Part shown: piece after piece, positions 53,446-62,785 of the stretch
Layout: every line of letters starts with the position of its first letter
Position numbering within the stretch: position 1 is the stretch's first letter
Assembly (NCBI RefSeq): GCF_002993365.1
Contig: NZ_PVNP01000214.1
Coordinates: 1,155 to 65,154 of the forward strand
DNA: 64,000 bases
Origin: Marisediminitalea alba
GTDB taxonomy: Bacteria; Pseudomonadota; Gammaproteobacteria; Enterobacterales; Alteromonadaceae
Direction of reading: 5' to 3'
The notes under the pieces: model-generated
Told to the model about the DNA's origin: nothing
Database searches by the model: none
The model's input: only the letters and a program-made list of their open reading frames with translations
Program-made: the position numbers and the translations under genes

Positions 53446-56400
53446 GTGCGTCTTAAGAAAATCCGCCTGGCCGGTTTTAAATCTTTCGTTGATCCCACCA
53501 CGATCCCCTTTCCCGGCGATATGACAGCCATTGTAGGCCCGAATGGTTGTGGTAAGTCTAACGTAATTGATGCGGTTCGCTGGGTGCTGGGGGAAAGCTC
53601 CGCCAAAAACCTGCGTGGTGATGCCATGACCGACGTAATATTTAATGGTTCGTCGGCCCGTAAGCCCGTAGGACAGTGCAGTGTTGAGCTGGTGTTTGAT
53701 AACTCCAGTGGCCGGATCGCCGGTGAATATGCCAAATACAACGAATTGTCGATTAAGCGCGTTGTTACCCGTGACGCCATCTCCACTTATTTTTTAAATG
53801 GCAGTAAATGCCGTCGCCGTGATGTTACAGACCTGTTTTTAGGGACGGGATTGGGCCCGCGCAGTTACGCCATTATCGAGCAGGGCATGATATCCCGGCT
53901 AATCGAGTCCAAGCCCCAGGAGTTGCGGGTGTTCATCGAAGAAGCGGCTGGTATCTCTAAGTATAAGGAGCGTAGGCGGGAAACGGAAAACCGTATTCGC
54001 CATACCCAGGACAACCTCGAACGTCTGGAAGATGTGCGCGGAGAACTGGGCAGGCAGCTTGAAAAGTTACAGCGTCAGGCAGCAGCAGCCAAGCGTTATA
54101 CTACGCTTAAAGCGCAGGAACGTACGTTAAAGAGTGAACTGGCCGCTATTCGCTGGCTCAAACATGATGACCATTTGCAAAAACTGCAACAAACGCAGCA
54201 GCAACTGGATACCGATATTGAAGCGCTCAGAGCGAGGCAACGGGGCGATGAGGCCGGTATCGAGAAATACCGTGACACGCAGCAAACCTGTAAGCAAAAG
54301 CTTGATTACCTGCAGCAGAATTTATTTACGGTGAGTGCTACGATTTCCCGGCTGGAGCAGTCAGCGCTGCATAATCAGCAACGTCTGAAGCAAATTGATA
54401 GCGAACTAAGCGACATCCAGACCCAGCAAGAGGCCCTGAATGAAGAACAAGAATTACTGACCGTACAGGCTGAAGAACACGCGGAACTGGTTGTGGAATT
54501 AGAGCCCGCTTACGAGATTCAGCAAGCTGCCTGTGAGCAGTTAGAGGTTACGCGTGACCAGGCTGAGGCCGCATTACACCAGCATCAGCGCGATTTTCAG
54601 CAAACCGACCAGCAGTACCATCAGCTTAAGCAGCAAGTGCATTCTCACCACAGTAAAGTGCAGTCGTTGTTGCAGATGCAGATGCGTACACAGCAACGAA
54701 TTGGTGAGCTGGAACGCGAGATACAAGAATTTTCCCAGGCCGACCATCAGCAGGCCATCGACGATTTGCAGCTAGAGCTGGAAATGCTGGCAGAACAGAT
54801 CCTTGAGCAGCAGGATAAGGTACAAAGCGCCAGGCAGACCCTGGAGCAATCCCAGCGCCACTACGAACAGGCGCGGCAACACACTCAGTCAATGCGTGCT
54901 GAGTTACAGCAAAATCAATCCCGGCTCGTAGCGCTTGAAACCCTGCAACAAGCCGCCAGTCCCACCGGGCCTCAACCTGAAGGTGTGGTTCCGCTGTGGC
55001 AGCAGTTAACGCCAAAGCCAGGCGCTGCGGCCATTATTGAACATGTGCTCAGTGAGCTTGGTGATGCGCAACTGGCGAGTGGCGAGAGCCTCGCAACACT
55101 AACCGAAAATCAGGAAAGTTTAAGCGCAGGTGTTAAGTATTTTAGCCAGGCAGCTTTAACTCGGGATAAGCAGTCCGGTAGTGTAGCGGCCTTATTGGAA
55201 GATGAATGGGTTCCTCATCAGTTTAATCAGATACTGGTGGCAGAAGATGTCGAAAATGCTCTGGCGATGCGCCAACAGGCTGGTGAAAATCAGCTAATCG
55301 TTACCCATGATGGCCAGTGGTTTGGCCCCGATTGGTTTCGCTATGGTGAGCAGGATACCGAGCAGGGCGTGTTACAGCGTGCCGAACAAATCGAGGAACT
55401 CAATGATACTATCGCCGCTCAGGAAGCAAAGCTTGCTACGCTTGAGGAACAGGAGAGCGAAGCGCAGAACAACATAGAACAGGCGCGGGAGCAGGTGAGT
55501 GCCAGTGAGGGCGGATTGAATGAACGCAATAATCAGCGCCAGCAACTGACTCAGCGTTTAAGCTGGTTGAGCGAACAACAACGCCAGGAAGCACAGAAAC
55601 GCGAACGCCTGGACGATGAGCTGAATCGCCAACAAGAGCAGCTTGAAGAAGAGGCTACCGAACTGGCTATGCTCAATGAAGGGCTGGAAAACTATGAAAT
55701 GGAGCTGGCAGAACAGGCGGAGCGCCAGGCGCGGCTGCAGGATCAGCAACAGTCGCTCCAGCAGCAGCTTAGCAGTCAGCGTAGCCAGTATGAGCAAAAT
55801 ACCCGTGAACTGCATCAGATGGCCCTCAAACTGCAGGAGAGCCGTAATAAGCAGCAATCGTTAAATTCACAGCAGCAGCGGATTAGTCAGCAACTTACCA
55901 GTCTCGGGCAGCGCGCCGCCCAGTTGGAGCAAGAGCAACAATCGCTCAATCAACCACAAACCGAACAAGCTGCGCAACTGCAGGATTTGCTGGCCGAAAA
56001 AGCGGCGCTTGAAGAGCAGCGCTACAGTTTACAGCAGGATCTGGAACATGCCCAAGAGTTGCTCAATCAGGCAATGCAAGGGCAGCAGGCAATTGTTGGT
56101 GATATTGCCAAACGGCAGGAGCAGCTCGACAGCCTGAAAATCGAGGCGGAAGGTTACCGCGTGCGGGGCACGGCCATTCTGGAACAACTCAGCGAAATTG
56201 GGGTCACACTTAAAGCGGTACTGGAAACCCTGCCGGCCGAAACCAGCGAGACCAACTGGCAACGGGAGCTGGAACAGACTACCGCGGCCATTAGCCGGCT
56301 TGGTGCTGTTAACCTGGCGGCAGTGGAAGAATACGACGTTCAGGCAGAACGCAAAGCGCACCTGGACACGCAATTTGACGACCTTAATGACGCCCTTGAA

Positions 56401-56913
56401 ACATTACAAAACGCTATACGTAAAATTGATCGTGAAACCCGCTCCCGCTTTAGTCAGACCTTTGAGCAGGTGAATGAAGATCTTAAAATGCTCTTTCCCA
56501 AGGTATTTGGCGGGGGCTCGGCTTATCTTGCCTTAACCGATGATGATTTACTGGAGACTGGCGTGACCATAATGGCCCGTCCGCCCGGCAAGAAAAATAG
56601 TACAATTCATCTGCTTAGCGGTGGAGAAAAAGCCTTAACCGCATTATCATTGGTGTTTGCAATTTTCAGGCTTAATCCGGCGCCATTTTGCCTGTTGGAT
56701 GAAGTGGATGCGCCACTGGATGATGCTAACGTCGGACGCTTCTGTAACCTGGTTTCTGAAATGTCGAAATCGGTACAGTTTATATACATATCACATAATA
56801 AAATTGCGATGGAGATGGCGAGTCACCTGACAGGTGTCACCATGGCTGAACCGGGCGTATCACGCATGGTAGCCGTGGATGTCGATGAGGCCGTCTCCAT
56901 GGTAGACGCATAA
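53446..56913 (+). CDS. smc: Chromosome segregation protein SMC
   Basis: An 1155-residue SMC ATPase. The head has Walker A G-P-N-G-C-G-K-S (31-38), then Gln-loop sequences. Long coiled coils (about 170-500 and 660-1000), unusually rich in Gln, flank a hinge (about 510-650). The C-terminal head carries the signature L-L-S-G-G-E-K-A-L and Walker B F-C-L-L-D-E-V-D-A-P-L-D-D-A. It compacts and segregates the chromosome, normally with ScpA and ScpB (not in the window). The start is GTG 53446. Followed by zipA at 21 bases. Confidence 0.97.
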   Translation: MRLKKIRLAGFKSFVDPTTIPFPGDMTAIVGPNGCGKSNVIDAVRWVLGESSAKNLRGDAMTDVIFNGSSARKPVGQCSVELVFDNSSGRIAGEYAKYNELSIKRVVTRDAISTYFLNGSKCRRRDVTDLFLGTGLGPRSYAIIEQGMISRLIESKPQELRVFIEEAAGISKYKERRRETENRIRHTQDNLERLEDVRGELGRQLEKLQRQAAAAKRYTTLKAQERTLKSELAAIRWLKHDDHLQKLQQTQQQLDTDIEALRARQRGDEAGIEKYRDTQQTCKQKLDYLQQNLFTVSATISRLEQSALHNQQRLKQIDSELSDIQTQQEALNEEQELLTVQAEEHAELVVELEPAYEIQQAACEQLEVTRDQAEAALHQHQRDFQQTDQQYHQLKQQVHSHHSKVQSLLQMQMRTQQRIGELEREIQEFSQADHQQAIDDLQLELEMLAEQILEQQDKVQSARQTLEQSQRHYEQARQHTQSMRAELQQNQSRLVALETLQQAASPTGPQPEGVVPLWQQLTPKPGAAAIIEHVLSELGDAQLASGESLATLTENQESLSAGVKYFSQAALTRDKQSGSVAALLEDEWVPHQFNQILVAEDVENALAMRQQAGENQLIVTHDGQWFGPDWFRYGEQDTEQGVLQRAEQIEELNDTIAAQEAKLATLEEQESEAQNNIEQAREQVSASEGGLNERNNQRQQLTQRLSWLSEQQRQEAQKRERLDDELNRQQEQLEEEATELAMLNEGLENYEMELAEQAERQARLQDQQQSLQQQLSSQRSQYEQNTRELHQMALKLQESRNKQQSLNSQQQRISQQLTSLGQRAAQLEQEQQSLNQPQTEQAAQLQDLLAEKAALEEQRYSLQQDLEHAQELLNQAMQGQQAIVGDIAKRQEQLDSLKIEAEGYRVRGTAILEQLSEIGVTLKAVLETLPAETSETNWQRELEQTTAAISRLGAVNLAAVEEYDVQAERKAHLDTQFDDLNDALETLQNAIRKIDRETRSRFSQTFEQVNEDLKMLFPKVFGGGSAYLALTDDDLLETGVTIMARPPGKKNSTIHLLSGGEKALTALSLVFAIFRLNPAPFCLLDEVDAPLDDANVGRFCNLVSEMSKSVQFIYISHNKIAMEMASHLTGVTMAEPGVSRMVAVDVDEAVSMVDA

Positions 56914-56934
56914 ATTTAAAGGCGAAAGAAGTCG

Positions 56935-58164
56935 ATGGAAGAAGAATTACGTTTGTCATTGTTGCTACTGGGTGGGTTCTTTATCCTTGGTGTGCTGGCA
57001 CATGGCTTATGGAATATCCGCAAAAACAGTCAGGCCAAAAAGCCCCAGCGGCGTATTGAGCCAGAGGGCTGGCAGGATGAAGAGCGTGACGCCGAGCAAA
57101 GCAACCTGAAATCTGCTGACGAGTTTGATGAGTATGGCATTGGCGAAGTGCGGGTGGTTCGTCATTCGACAACCGACGCTGATGAGTCAGAGTACGATGC
57201 CGTCAACGTGAAAGACGAAACCTCTGGCGAAACTGAAGAGGACGACACCGTTGAGTCTTCCGCTTCGGCTGATAATGACGACACTGATACCACTGAAAGT
57301 GAGCCCGCTAACAAGCCTGCCGAGACACCTAAAGAACAGCTTTATGCTTCGGTAGTGACCAATCCGAAACCACAGTATCAGCACGATAACGTTGTCGAGC
57401 TACCGGATTCAGTGCCGGCACCGCCGTCATTCTTGTTAAAGGAAGAGCAAAGTGCTCAGCCTGAGGCAAAACCAGAGTCTGCACCGCGTGAAGAGCAGGA
57501 CAACTTTTCTCTGGATACCCAACCCGCGCCGCCAGAATCCAAAACCGCGGCAACCGAAGAGCAAACTGAAAAAGCGCCGGAAGCAGCGCCTGCGTCACCT
57601 AAAAAGCGCAGCCGCCCGGCCAGCCGCAAGCGCCAGGAACCGCGTTTTGGTGATGAAGATCAGATGCAAATTGATTTTGATGATTCGGTTAAGGCTGCCG
57701 AGGCCCAAGCTGCTCAGCCTGCCGCGCAGGTAGAGCCGGAAGTGCTGATCCTCAACGTACGGGCCCCGGAGGATGCACCCATCAGTGGCGCGGCATTACT
57801 CCCGATGCTGTTAACCCTGGGCTTTAAGTTTGGTGATCAGGACATTTTCCATCGCCATGTTAATTCCAATGGCAAAGGCCCGGTGCTGTTTAGCTTAGCG
57901 AACATGTTCAAACCGGGTAATTTTGATATTGATAACCTGGAAACTTTCACAACACGCGGCGTTTCGCTGTTTATGCTACTGCCAATAGAAGGCGACCCGC
58001 ATCAGGTATTTAATATGATGCATAATGCCGCCCGTAAGATTGCTGATGAGTTTAATGCTCAGGTGCTCGACGGTCGCCGCAGCGTGTTATCCAAACAGGG
58101 CTTACAGCAGTACGTTGAAAAGATCCGCGACTTTGAACGCAAACGTATGATTGCCCGTCACTAA
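56935..58164 (+). CDS. zipA: Cell division protein ZipA
   Basis: A 409-residue protein with an N-terminal transmembrane helix (about 7-25, outside-in as in ZipA), a long charged and proline/alanine-rich linker (about 35-265) and the C-terminal FtsZ-binding domain (about 268-405: V-L-I-L-N-V-R-A-P...L-A-N-M-F-K-P-G-N-F-D). It tethers FtsZ to the membrane at division. AAGAAGTCG precedes the ATG. Its place between smc and ligA is typical of Alteromonas-type genomes. The linker is longer than E. coli ZipA's. Confidence 0.96.
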   Translation: MEEELRLSLLLLGGFFILGVLAHGLWNIRKNSQAKKPQRRIEPEGWQDEERDAEQSNLKSADEFDEYGIGEVRVVRHSTTDADESEYDAVNVKDETSGETEEDDTVESSASADNDDTDTTESEPANKPAETPKEQLYASVVTNPKPQYQHDNVVELPDSVPAPPSFLLKEEQSAQPEAKPESAPREEQDNFSLDTQPAPPESKTAATEEQTEKAPEAAPASPKKRSRPASRKRQEPRFGDEDQMQIDFDDSVKAAEAQAAQPAAQVEPEVLILNVRAPEDAPISGAALLPMLLTLGFKFGDQDIFHRHVNSNGKGPVLFSLANMFKPGNFDIDNLETFTTRGVSLFMLLPIEGDPHQVFNMMHNAARKIADEFNAQVLDGRRSVLSKQGLQQYVEKIRDFERKRMIARH

Positions 58165-58232
58165 GTTTACTATCCTGAATTCGTTGTACTACTGTTAAAA
58201 GGCAGCAGTACAACATCAAATGAGCAATTCCC

Positions 58233-60266
58233 ATGAGTGATCAAACCGTCATCGCGCAACTCGAAGCCTTGCGCGAGAAAATTAATGACTATAACTATCA
58301 GTACTACGTGCTGGATGATCCCAGTGTGCCCGACAGCGAATACGATCGTCAGATGCAAGCTCTACAGGCACTGGAAGCCGAGCATCCTGAGCTTATTACC
58401 CCGGATTCACCCAGTCAGAAGGTAGGCGGAGAACCGCTGGGAGCCTTTGAACAGGTAACCCACGAAGTGCCAATGTTGTCGCTGGATAACGCTTTTGAAG
58501 AAGCCGATCTGAAAGCTTTTGAAAAACGCCTGCTCGACCGCCTTAAAGCCGATAATAAGCTGGCCTTTAGCTGTGAGCCAAAACTCGACGGACTGGCCGT
58601 GTCGATTTTATACGAGAATGGCGTGCTGGTACGTGCTGCTACCCGCGGAGATGGCCAGGTAGGTGAAAATATCACCGCCAATGTTAGGACTATCGCCAAC
58701 GTGCCACTGAAATTACGCGGCGCTGACTTACCCGAAAGAATTGAAGTGCGCGGTGAAGTGTTTATGCCTCGCGATGGGTTTGAAAAACTCAACGAAAACC
58801 AGCGTAATGCCGGGCTTAAGGTGTTTGCTAACCCACGTAACGCGGCTGCCGGCAGCTTACGTCAACTGGACTCCCGGATTACCGCTAAACGCCCGTTAAT
58901 GTTTTATGCATATTCGCTGGGCGTTGTGGCACCGGACGATTTCACCTTACCGGACAGTCACCATGAGCGTCTTAGGCAGCTAGCAGAGTGGGGGATCCCC
59001 TTATGCCCGGATATCGGCATTACGGAAGGATCCAGCGGTTGTTTAGCGTACTATGAGCAAATCCTGTCGCGCCGTGATGGCCTTGCTTACGATATCGATG
59101 GCGTAGTGTTTAAGGTGGATGCTATCGCCCTGCAACAACAACTGGGATTCGTTGCCCGGGCACCTCGCTGGGCTATTGCACAGAAGTTTCCGGCGCAGGA
59201 AGAGATGACCCGCTTGCTCGACGTAGAGTTTCAGGTTGGACGCACAGGTGCGATCACGCCGGTTGCCCGCCTTGAACCGGTATTTGTTGGCGGCGTAACG
59301 GTATCAAACGCTACCTTACACAATCAGGATGAAGTAGAGCGATTGGGTGTATGTATCGGCGATACCGTGATTATTCGCCGGGCGGGGGATGTTATTCCGC
59401 AGGTTGTTTCAGTGGTTGCTGATAAGCGACCGGATGACGCCCGGAAAATTCAGTTTCCGGCTCAGTGCCCGGTGTGTGACTCCCAGGTAGAAAAACTGGC
59501 CGATGAAGCCGTGGCTCGCTGTACCGGAGGGTTAATTTGCCCGGCCCAACGCAAGCAGGCATTAAAGCATTTTGCATCACGCAAAGCGCTGGATATAGAC
59601 GGGCTGGGTGACAAACTGATAGAGCAATTGGTAGACGCCGGGCTACTAAAAACACCAGTGGATATTTTTAACCTGACGTTCCCCGCGTTGATTCAACTGG
59701 AGCGGATGGGTGATAAGTCGGCGGCCAATTTGTTGCAGGCAATTCACAATGCCAAGCAGACCACATTACCTAAATTTCTGTACGCTTTGGGGATCCGTGA
59801 AGTAGGCGAAACCACTGCGGCTAATCTGGCACTGCATTTTCAAACCTTAGAAGCGATCCAAAACGCGAGCCTGGATGATTTACAGGCAGTGCAGGACGTG
59901 GGGGTTGTGGTCGCTGAGCATGTGTTTAACTTCTTTAATGAGTCGCACAATACAGAGGTGCTAGAGGGTTTACTTAGTGCAGGCTTAAACTGGCCGGAGA
60001 TTGAAGCGCCTGACGAGGCGGATCTGGTGCTCGACGGCAAAACCTGCGTGGTTACCGGCACGCTGAGCCAAATGTCCCGGAATGATGTAAAGGCATTACT
60101 GCAGCAGGCGGGCGCCAAGGTGGCAGGCAGTGTATCTGCAAAAACCGACTTTCTGGTGGCCGGCGAAAAAGCCGGATCCAAACTGGCCAAAGCCCAGGAG
60201 CTGGGTGTGGAAGTGTGGGATGAAGAACGTTTAATGGCGTTTCTGACGGATAACGGTCTGGTATAA
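58233..60266 (+). CDS. ligA: NAD-dependent DNA ligase
   Basis: A 677-residue enzyme (E. coli 671) that seals nicks in replication and repair. The adenylated lysine is K117 in C-E-P-K-L-D-G-L-A. The Ia domain (about 10-70) binds NAD. The OB fold, a C4 zinc finger (C-P-V-C near 412 with C-x and C-P-A-Q), helix-hairpin-helix and BRCT (about 598-670) domains are visible. The start ATG 58233 lacks a strong ribosome site. No clear terminator follows. Confidence 0.98.
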   Translation: MSDQTVIAQLEALREKINDYNYQYYVLDDPSVPDSEYDRQMQALQALEAEHPELITPDSPSQKVGGEPLGAFEQVTHEVPMLSLDNAFEEADLKAFEKRLLDRLKADNKLAFSCEPKLDGLAVSILYENGVLVRAATRGDGQVGENITANVRTIANVPLKLRGADLPERIEVRGEVFMPRDGFEKLNENQRNAGLKVFANPRNAAAGSLRQLDSRITAKRPLMFYAYSLGVVAPDDFTLPDSHHERLRQLAEWGIPLCPDIGITEGSSGCLAYYEQILSRRDGLAYDIDGVVFKVDAIALQQQLGFVARAPRWAIAQKFPAQEEMTRLLDVEFQVGRTGAITPVARLEPVFVGGVTVSNATLHNQDEVERLGVCIGDTVIIRRAGDVIPQVVSVVADKRPDDARKIQFPAQCPVCDSQVEKLADEAVARCTGGLICPAQRKQALKHFASRKALDIDGLGDKLIEQLVDAGLLKTPVDIFNLTFPALIQLERMGDKSAANLLQAIHNAKQTTLPKFLYALGIREVGETTAANLALHFQTLEAIQNASLDDLQAVQDVGVVVAEHVFNFFNESHNTEVLEGLLSAGLNWPEIEAPDEADLVLDGKTCVVTGTLSQMSRNDVKALLQQAGAKVAGSVSAKTDFLVAGEKAGSKLAKAQELGVEVWDEERLMAFLTDNGLV

Positions 60267-60568
60267 ATAACATGCCGGACGACGTTCGGCCGTCCTGTCT
60301 GTAAGAGAACTTCCTTCTTCGATTATGGACAGGCACTCAATTATTTAATAATTCAGCTTCTTGGTTTGATGCATAAATTAATTTTCATTGCATCAAAGAA
60401 CTGACCTGGGAGCTTTTTATTTTTCAAATTGCGTAATTGAAGTGATTGGTCTTAGTAAAACGAACAAGGCTGTTAAATAGCCGGCAATCACACTTCGCTC
60501 AGTGTTAGGTGATATGGGGTGAAGAATTATGACTAATACTGTCGTTGCCTTGTGAGTATAGGCATGCT
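60267..60568. other. Gene-free region between ligA and the RAYT transposase, with hairpins
   Basis: Roughly 300 bases without a gene. TTTGATGCA (60365-60373) and TGCATCAAA (60389-60397) form a perfect 9-bp inverted repeat with an AT-rich 15-base loop. GGACG/CCGTC-type pairing occurs near 60278-60296. Such hairpins are consistent with REP-like sequences that RAYT enzymes act on, though no repeat copies in tandem are seen here. Confidence 0.45.
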
Positions 60569-61513
60569 TTACCCGAACCCCGTTTGTTTTTGGCGTTGAT
60601 TGTGCAGTTTTTCAATGCTTACCGATGATTTAAAAGCTGTTTCAATACCGGTTACCATCTTTTTCCAGTCACAATAAGTTAATCCAACCCGGCTCAGGAT
60701 AGGTGATAATGAATAATCGATATTGCCAGATTTGTTGGGATGTAAATAGCGGCCTGAATATTCAACCAGTATAAAATACTCTCCTAGTTGAAAAGGTAAG
60801 CCGTCAGGCATGTTGTTACGCGGATTGCCTGCAAAGGGAAGTAATGAATTTGGCTGTTTGTTCGATTTAGCCGCACTAATACGTTTTTGAATGCTGGTGT
60901 GGTTTGATTCTTCTGGGGTATCAGCCAAACAGGCACGTACTGGATTTAAGTCAACATACGCCATGCAGGCGGCTATCGATGCTTCATCCAGGAGCGCCTG
61001 TGACTTAAACCGCCCCTCCCAGAAATGACCTGTACAATCATCCTCTTTATTGGCTCGTCGGGCGATGTATTCATTAAGCAACCGCATAAACCAGCTGATA
61101 TCGTACAGTCGTTTACGGTAAATTTCAGCCAGGCTATGTACCGTTTCAATTTCCACTTTAGACAACGTAGTCGACTCAGCGTCGTCAATATAGCGTTGAG
61201 ACAACAACATGCCTTTATAAAGCCGATGCCACCGCCTGATGATATCTTTAACACTTAACGAATCGGCTTTTTGTTTATTAATGCGTAAGACCAAATGGGT
61301 GTGGTTGCTCATTACTGCATAGGCGCACACATCAACACAGAACACCTCTGCCAAAAACAGTAGTCGGTCTTCAACCCACTGCCGGCGATGCTCGTAGCTC
61401 TTGCCTGTCTGATTATCTTCACCACATAAATACGCCCGTCGAACACAGCGGGAAACACAGTGATAGTAAGGGGTATCAGAAAGGTTGATAAGGCTTTTAC
61501 GTGGTCTGGGCAC
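60569..61513 (-). CDS. RAYT-type (REP-associated tyrosine) HUH transposase, Y1_Tnp family
   Basis: A 314-residue protein. The N-terminus R-P-R-K-S-L...Y-Y-H-C-V-S-R-C-V-R-R-A-Y leads to the histidine pair H71-T-H73 in M-S-N-H-T-H-L-V (HUH). The catalytic tyrosine is probably Y149 in W-F-M-R-L-L-N-E-Y, followed by G-H-F-W-E-G-R-F-K-S-Q. The long C-terminal extension (about 200-314) is typical of a marine gammaproteobacterial subgroup. These enzymes cut and join single-stranded DNA at REP hairpins. The flanks carry hairpins and the 14-base direct repeat AAGTGACTGTCCCT. Confidence 0.9.
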   Translation of the reverse strand: MPRPRKSLINLSDTPYYHCVSRCVRRAYLCGEDNQTGKSYEHRRQWVEDRLLFLAEVFCVDVCAYAVMSNHTHLVLRINKQKADSLSVKDIIRRWHRLYKGMLLSQRYIDDAESTTLSKVEIETVHSLAEIYRKRLYDISWFMRLLNEYIARRANKEDDCTGHFWEGRFKSQALLDEASIAACMAYVDLNPVRACLADTPEESNHTSIQKRISAAKSNKQPNSLLPFAGNPRNNMPDGLPFQLGEYFILVEYSGRYLHPNKSGNIDYSLSPILSRVGLTYCDWKKMVTGIETAFKSSVSIEKLHNQRQKQTGFG

Positions 61514-61592
61514 GAAGCTTCACTAAAATTAGAAAAATTGTGTACTCATTGTGCCAGCACAAAGACTAAATCCAACTGGACTTGAGTCTAGC

Positions 61593-62076
61593 AAGTGACT
61601 GTCCCTATTATTCCTATTATTCCGCTCTATATTACATAGTTGTAATACAAAGTGATGCAGATAAGAAACAGTACTAAAGTTGATGGCAACAATAGCATAA
61701 AGGGCTGTGACTCTTTAACTTCTTCCATATGGTTCTCGATAACATAGCTGTACGTTGCGTGAATCAGCACCAGACCAATCAGAACAATCGCGAAAATAGT
61801 AAAGTTGAATACGACGAAAGGGGGGGTATCTATAAAACCTATTATTGTGAACAGCAGTAAGGGGAGAATAAAAAAATAAAAAGCAATTATTTCCGATTTT
61901 ACTATCAAGTATTTCATTTTCATTTCCTTATGAACACTAGTATATATTAAATAGTCCATATTTTAATTTAACAAGATTAGCACTGCATTTTTAATACAAG
62001 AGCACTGCGTGACTTCTGCTTCAATTAATAGCGGCTATCAGTCATCTTAACAACAGTATAGAAAGTGACTGTCCCT
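61593..62076. repeat. Pair of 14-bp direct repeats bracketing a small membrane gene
   Basis: AAGTGACTGTCCCT occurs at 61593-61606 and again at 62063-62076, 470 bases apart, in the same orientation. The interval holds the small membrane protein gene. The first copy is next to the RAYT 5' side, where GGAC..GTCC pairing also occurs (61578-61604). I recall GGGACAGTCACTT-type sequences beside RAYT genes, but this was not searched. Confidence 0.7.
61627..61917 (-). CDS. Small three-helix membrane protein, unknown
   Basis: From the ATG at 61917, 96 residues; AAGGAAATG just upstream makes it likely. ATG at 61923 (two codons up) and 61959 are alternatives. Three hydrophobic segments lie at about 8-25, 30-50 and 70-90, with a short charged loop E-N-H-M-E-E-V-K-E. 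No family recognised. Codon use is AT-rich, unlike ligA and comEC, and it lies between direct repeats, hinting at recent acquisition. Confidence 0.55.
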   Translation of the reverse strand: MKYLIVKSEIIAFYFFILPLLLFTIIGFIDTPPFVVFNFTIFAIVLIGLVLIHATYSYVIENHMEEVKESQPFMLLLPSTLVLFLICITLYYNYVI

Positions 62077-62214
62077 TTTAACTCGCCCATAAAATGTTGT
62101 TGGTCGAAACCGATGATGCATCATCTTTGACTGTCAGACCCAATTAAATAAACCACACCCATATCTAGTTTAAAGGCTAACGTTCGCTAGTGATTTAAGC
62201 TGGACTCCGCTTGT

Positions 62215-62751
62215 TCAATGCTGGTTTTGCTGTGCTTGGCGGCGTTTTTCTTTTCTCAACTGCCAGGCTTTGCGAACCGAGAAGCGCCATAGCCAGTTCA
62301 GCGTATAGTAGCCGGTTAAACCAAATACCACCGAACAGATCCCACAGCCAAGTAAGAAAGACGGTCCGATGGTCGACAACGAGTTGACAACCCAGTCCCA
62401 GGTGGGCTCAAAGTGAAAGGCCTCAGACTTGGTCCCAAGGACAGTAGAGCCTACTAAATAGGCGCCGTAGAATATGGGAGGCATGGTAAAGGGATTAGTG
62501 ATCCAGACGGTTGCTACAGACAATGGTAGATTCACCCGGCAGGGAATTGCGGTGGCCGCCGATAACCACATTTGAAAAGGCACCGGCCAAAACGCAAAGA
62601 ACAATCCGATACCGAAAGCACCGGAAGCGGATTTTCGGTTCAGATGCCATAAATTGGGCTCATGAAGAATGCTGCCAAAGATTTTTAAGGCCCGATTTTC
62701 CTTTATCGAATGCGGATCAGGCAAATAGCGTTTTATAAACTTCTTCGGCAT
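62215..62751 (-). CDS. DUF2062 domain-containing membrane protein
   Basis: A 178-residue protein. L-W-H-L-N-R-K-S-A-S-G-A-F-G-I-G-L-F, then F-W-P-V-P-F-Q-M-W-L-S-A and the W-I-T-N-P-F-T-M-P-P-I-F-Y family signature. Three membrane helices follow and a basic C-terminus. DUF2062 proteins are often near comEC or tolQ-like genes; their role is unknown. It diverges from comEC with only about 35-47 bases between start codons, so the promoters overlap. Confidence 0.9.
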   Translation of the reverse strand: MPKKFIKRYLPDPHSIKENRALKIFGSILHEPNLWHLNRKSASGAFGIGLFFAFWPVPFQMWLSAATAIPCRVNLPLSVATVWITNPFTMPPIFYGAYLVGSTVLGTKSEAFHFEPTWDWVVNSLSTIGPSFLLGCGICSVVFGLTGYYTLNWLWRFSVRKAWQLRKEKRRQAQQNQH

Positions 62752-62785
62752 AAATCTAACAATCTTTTCTCAAACAGAGTCACTG

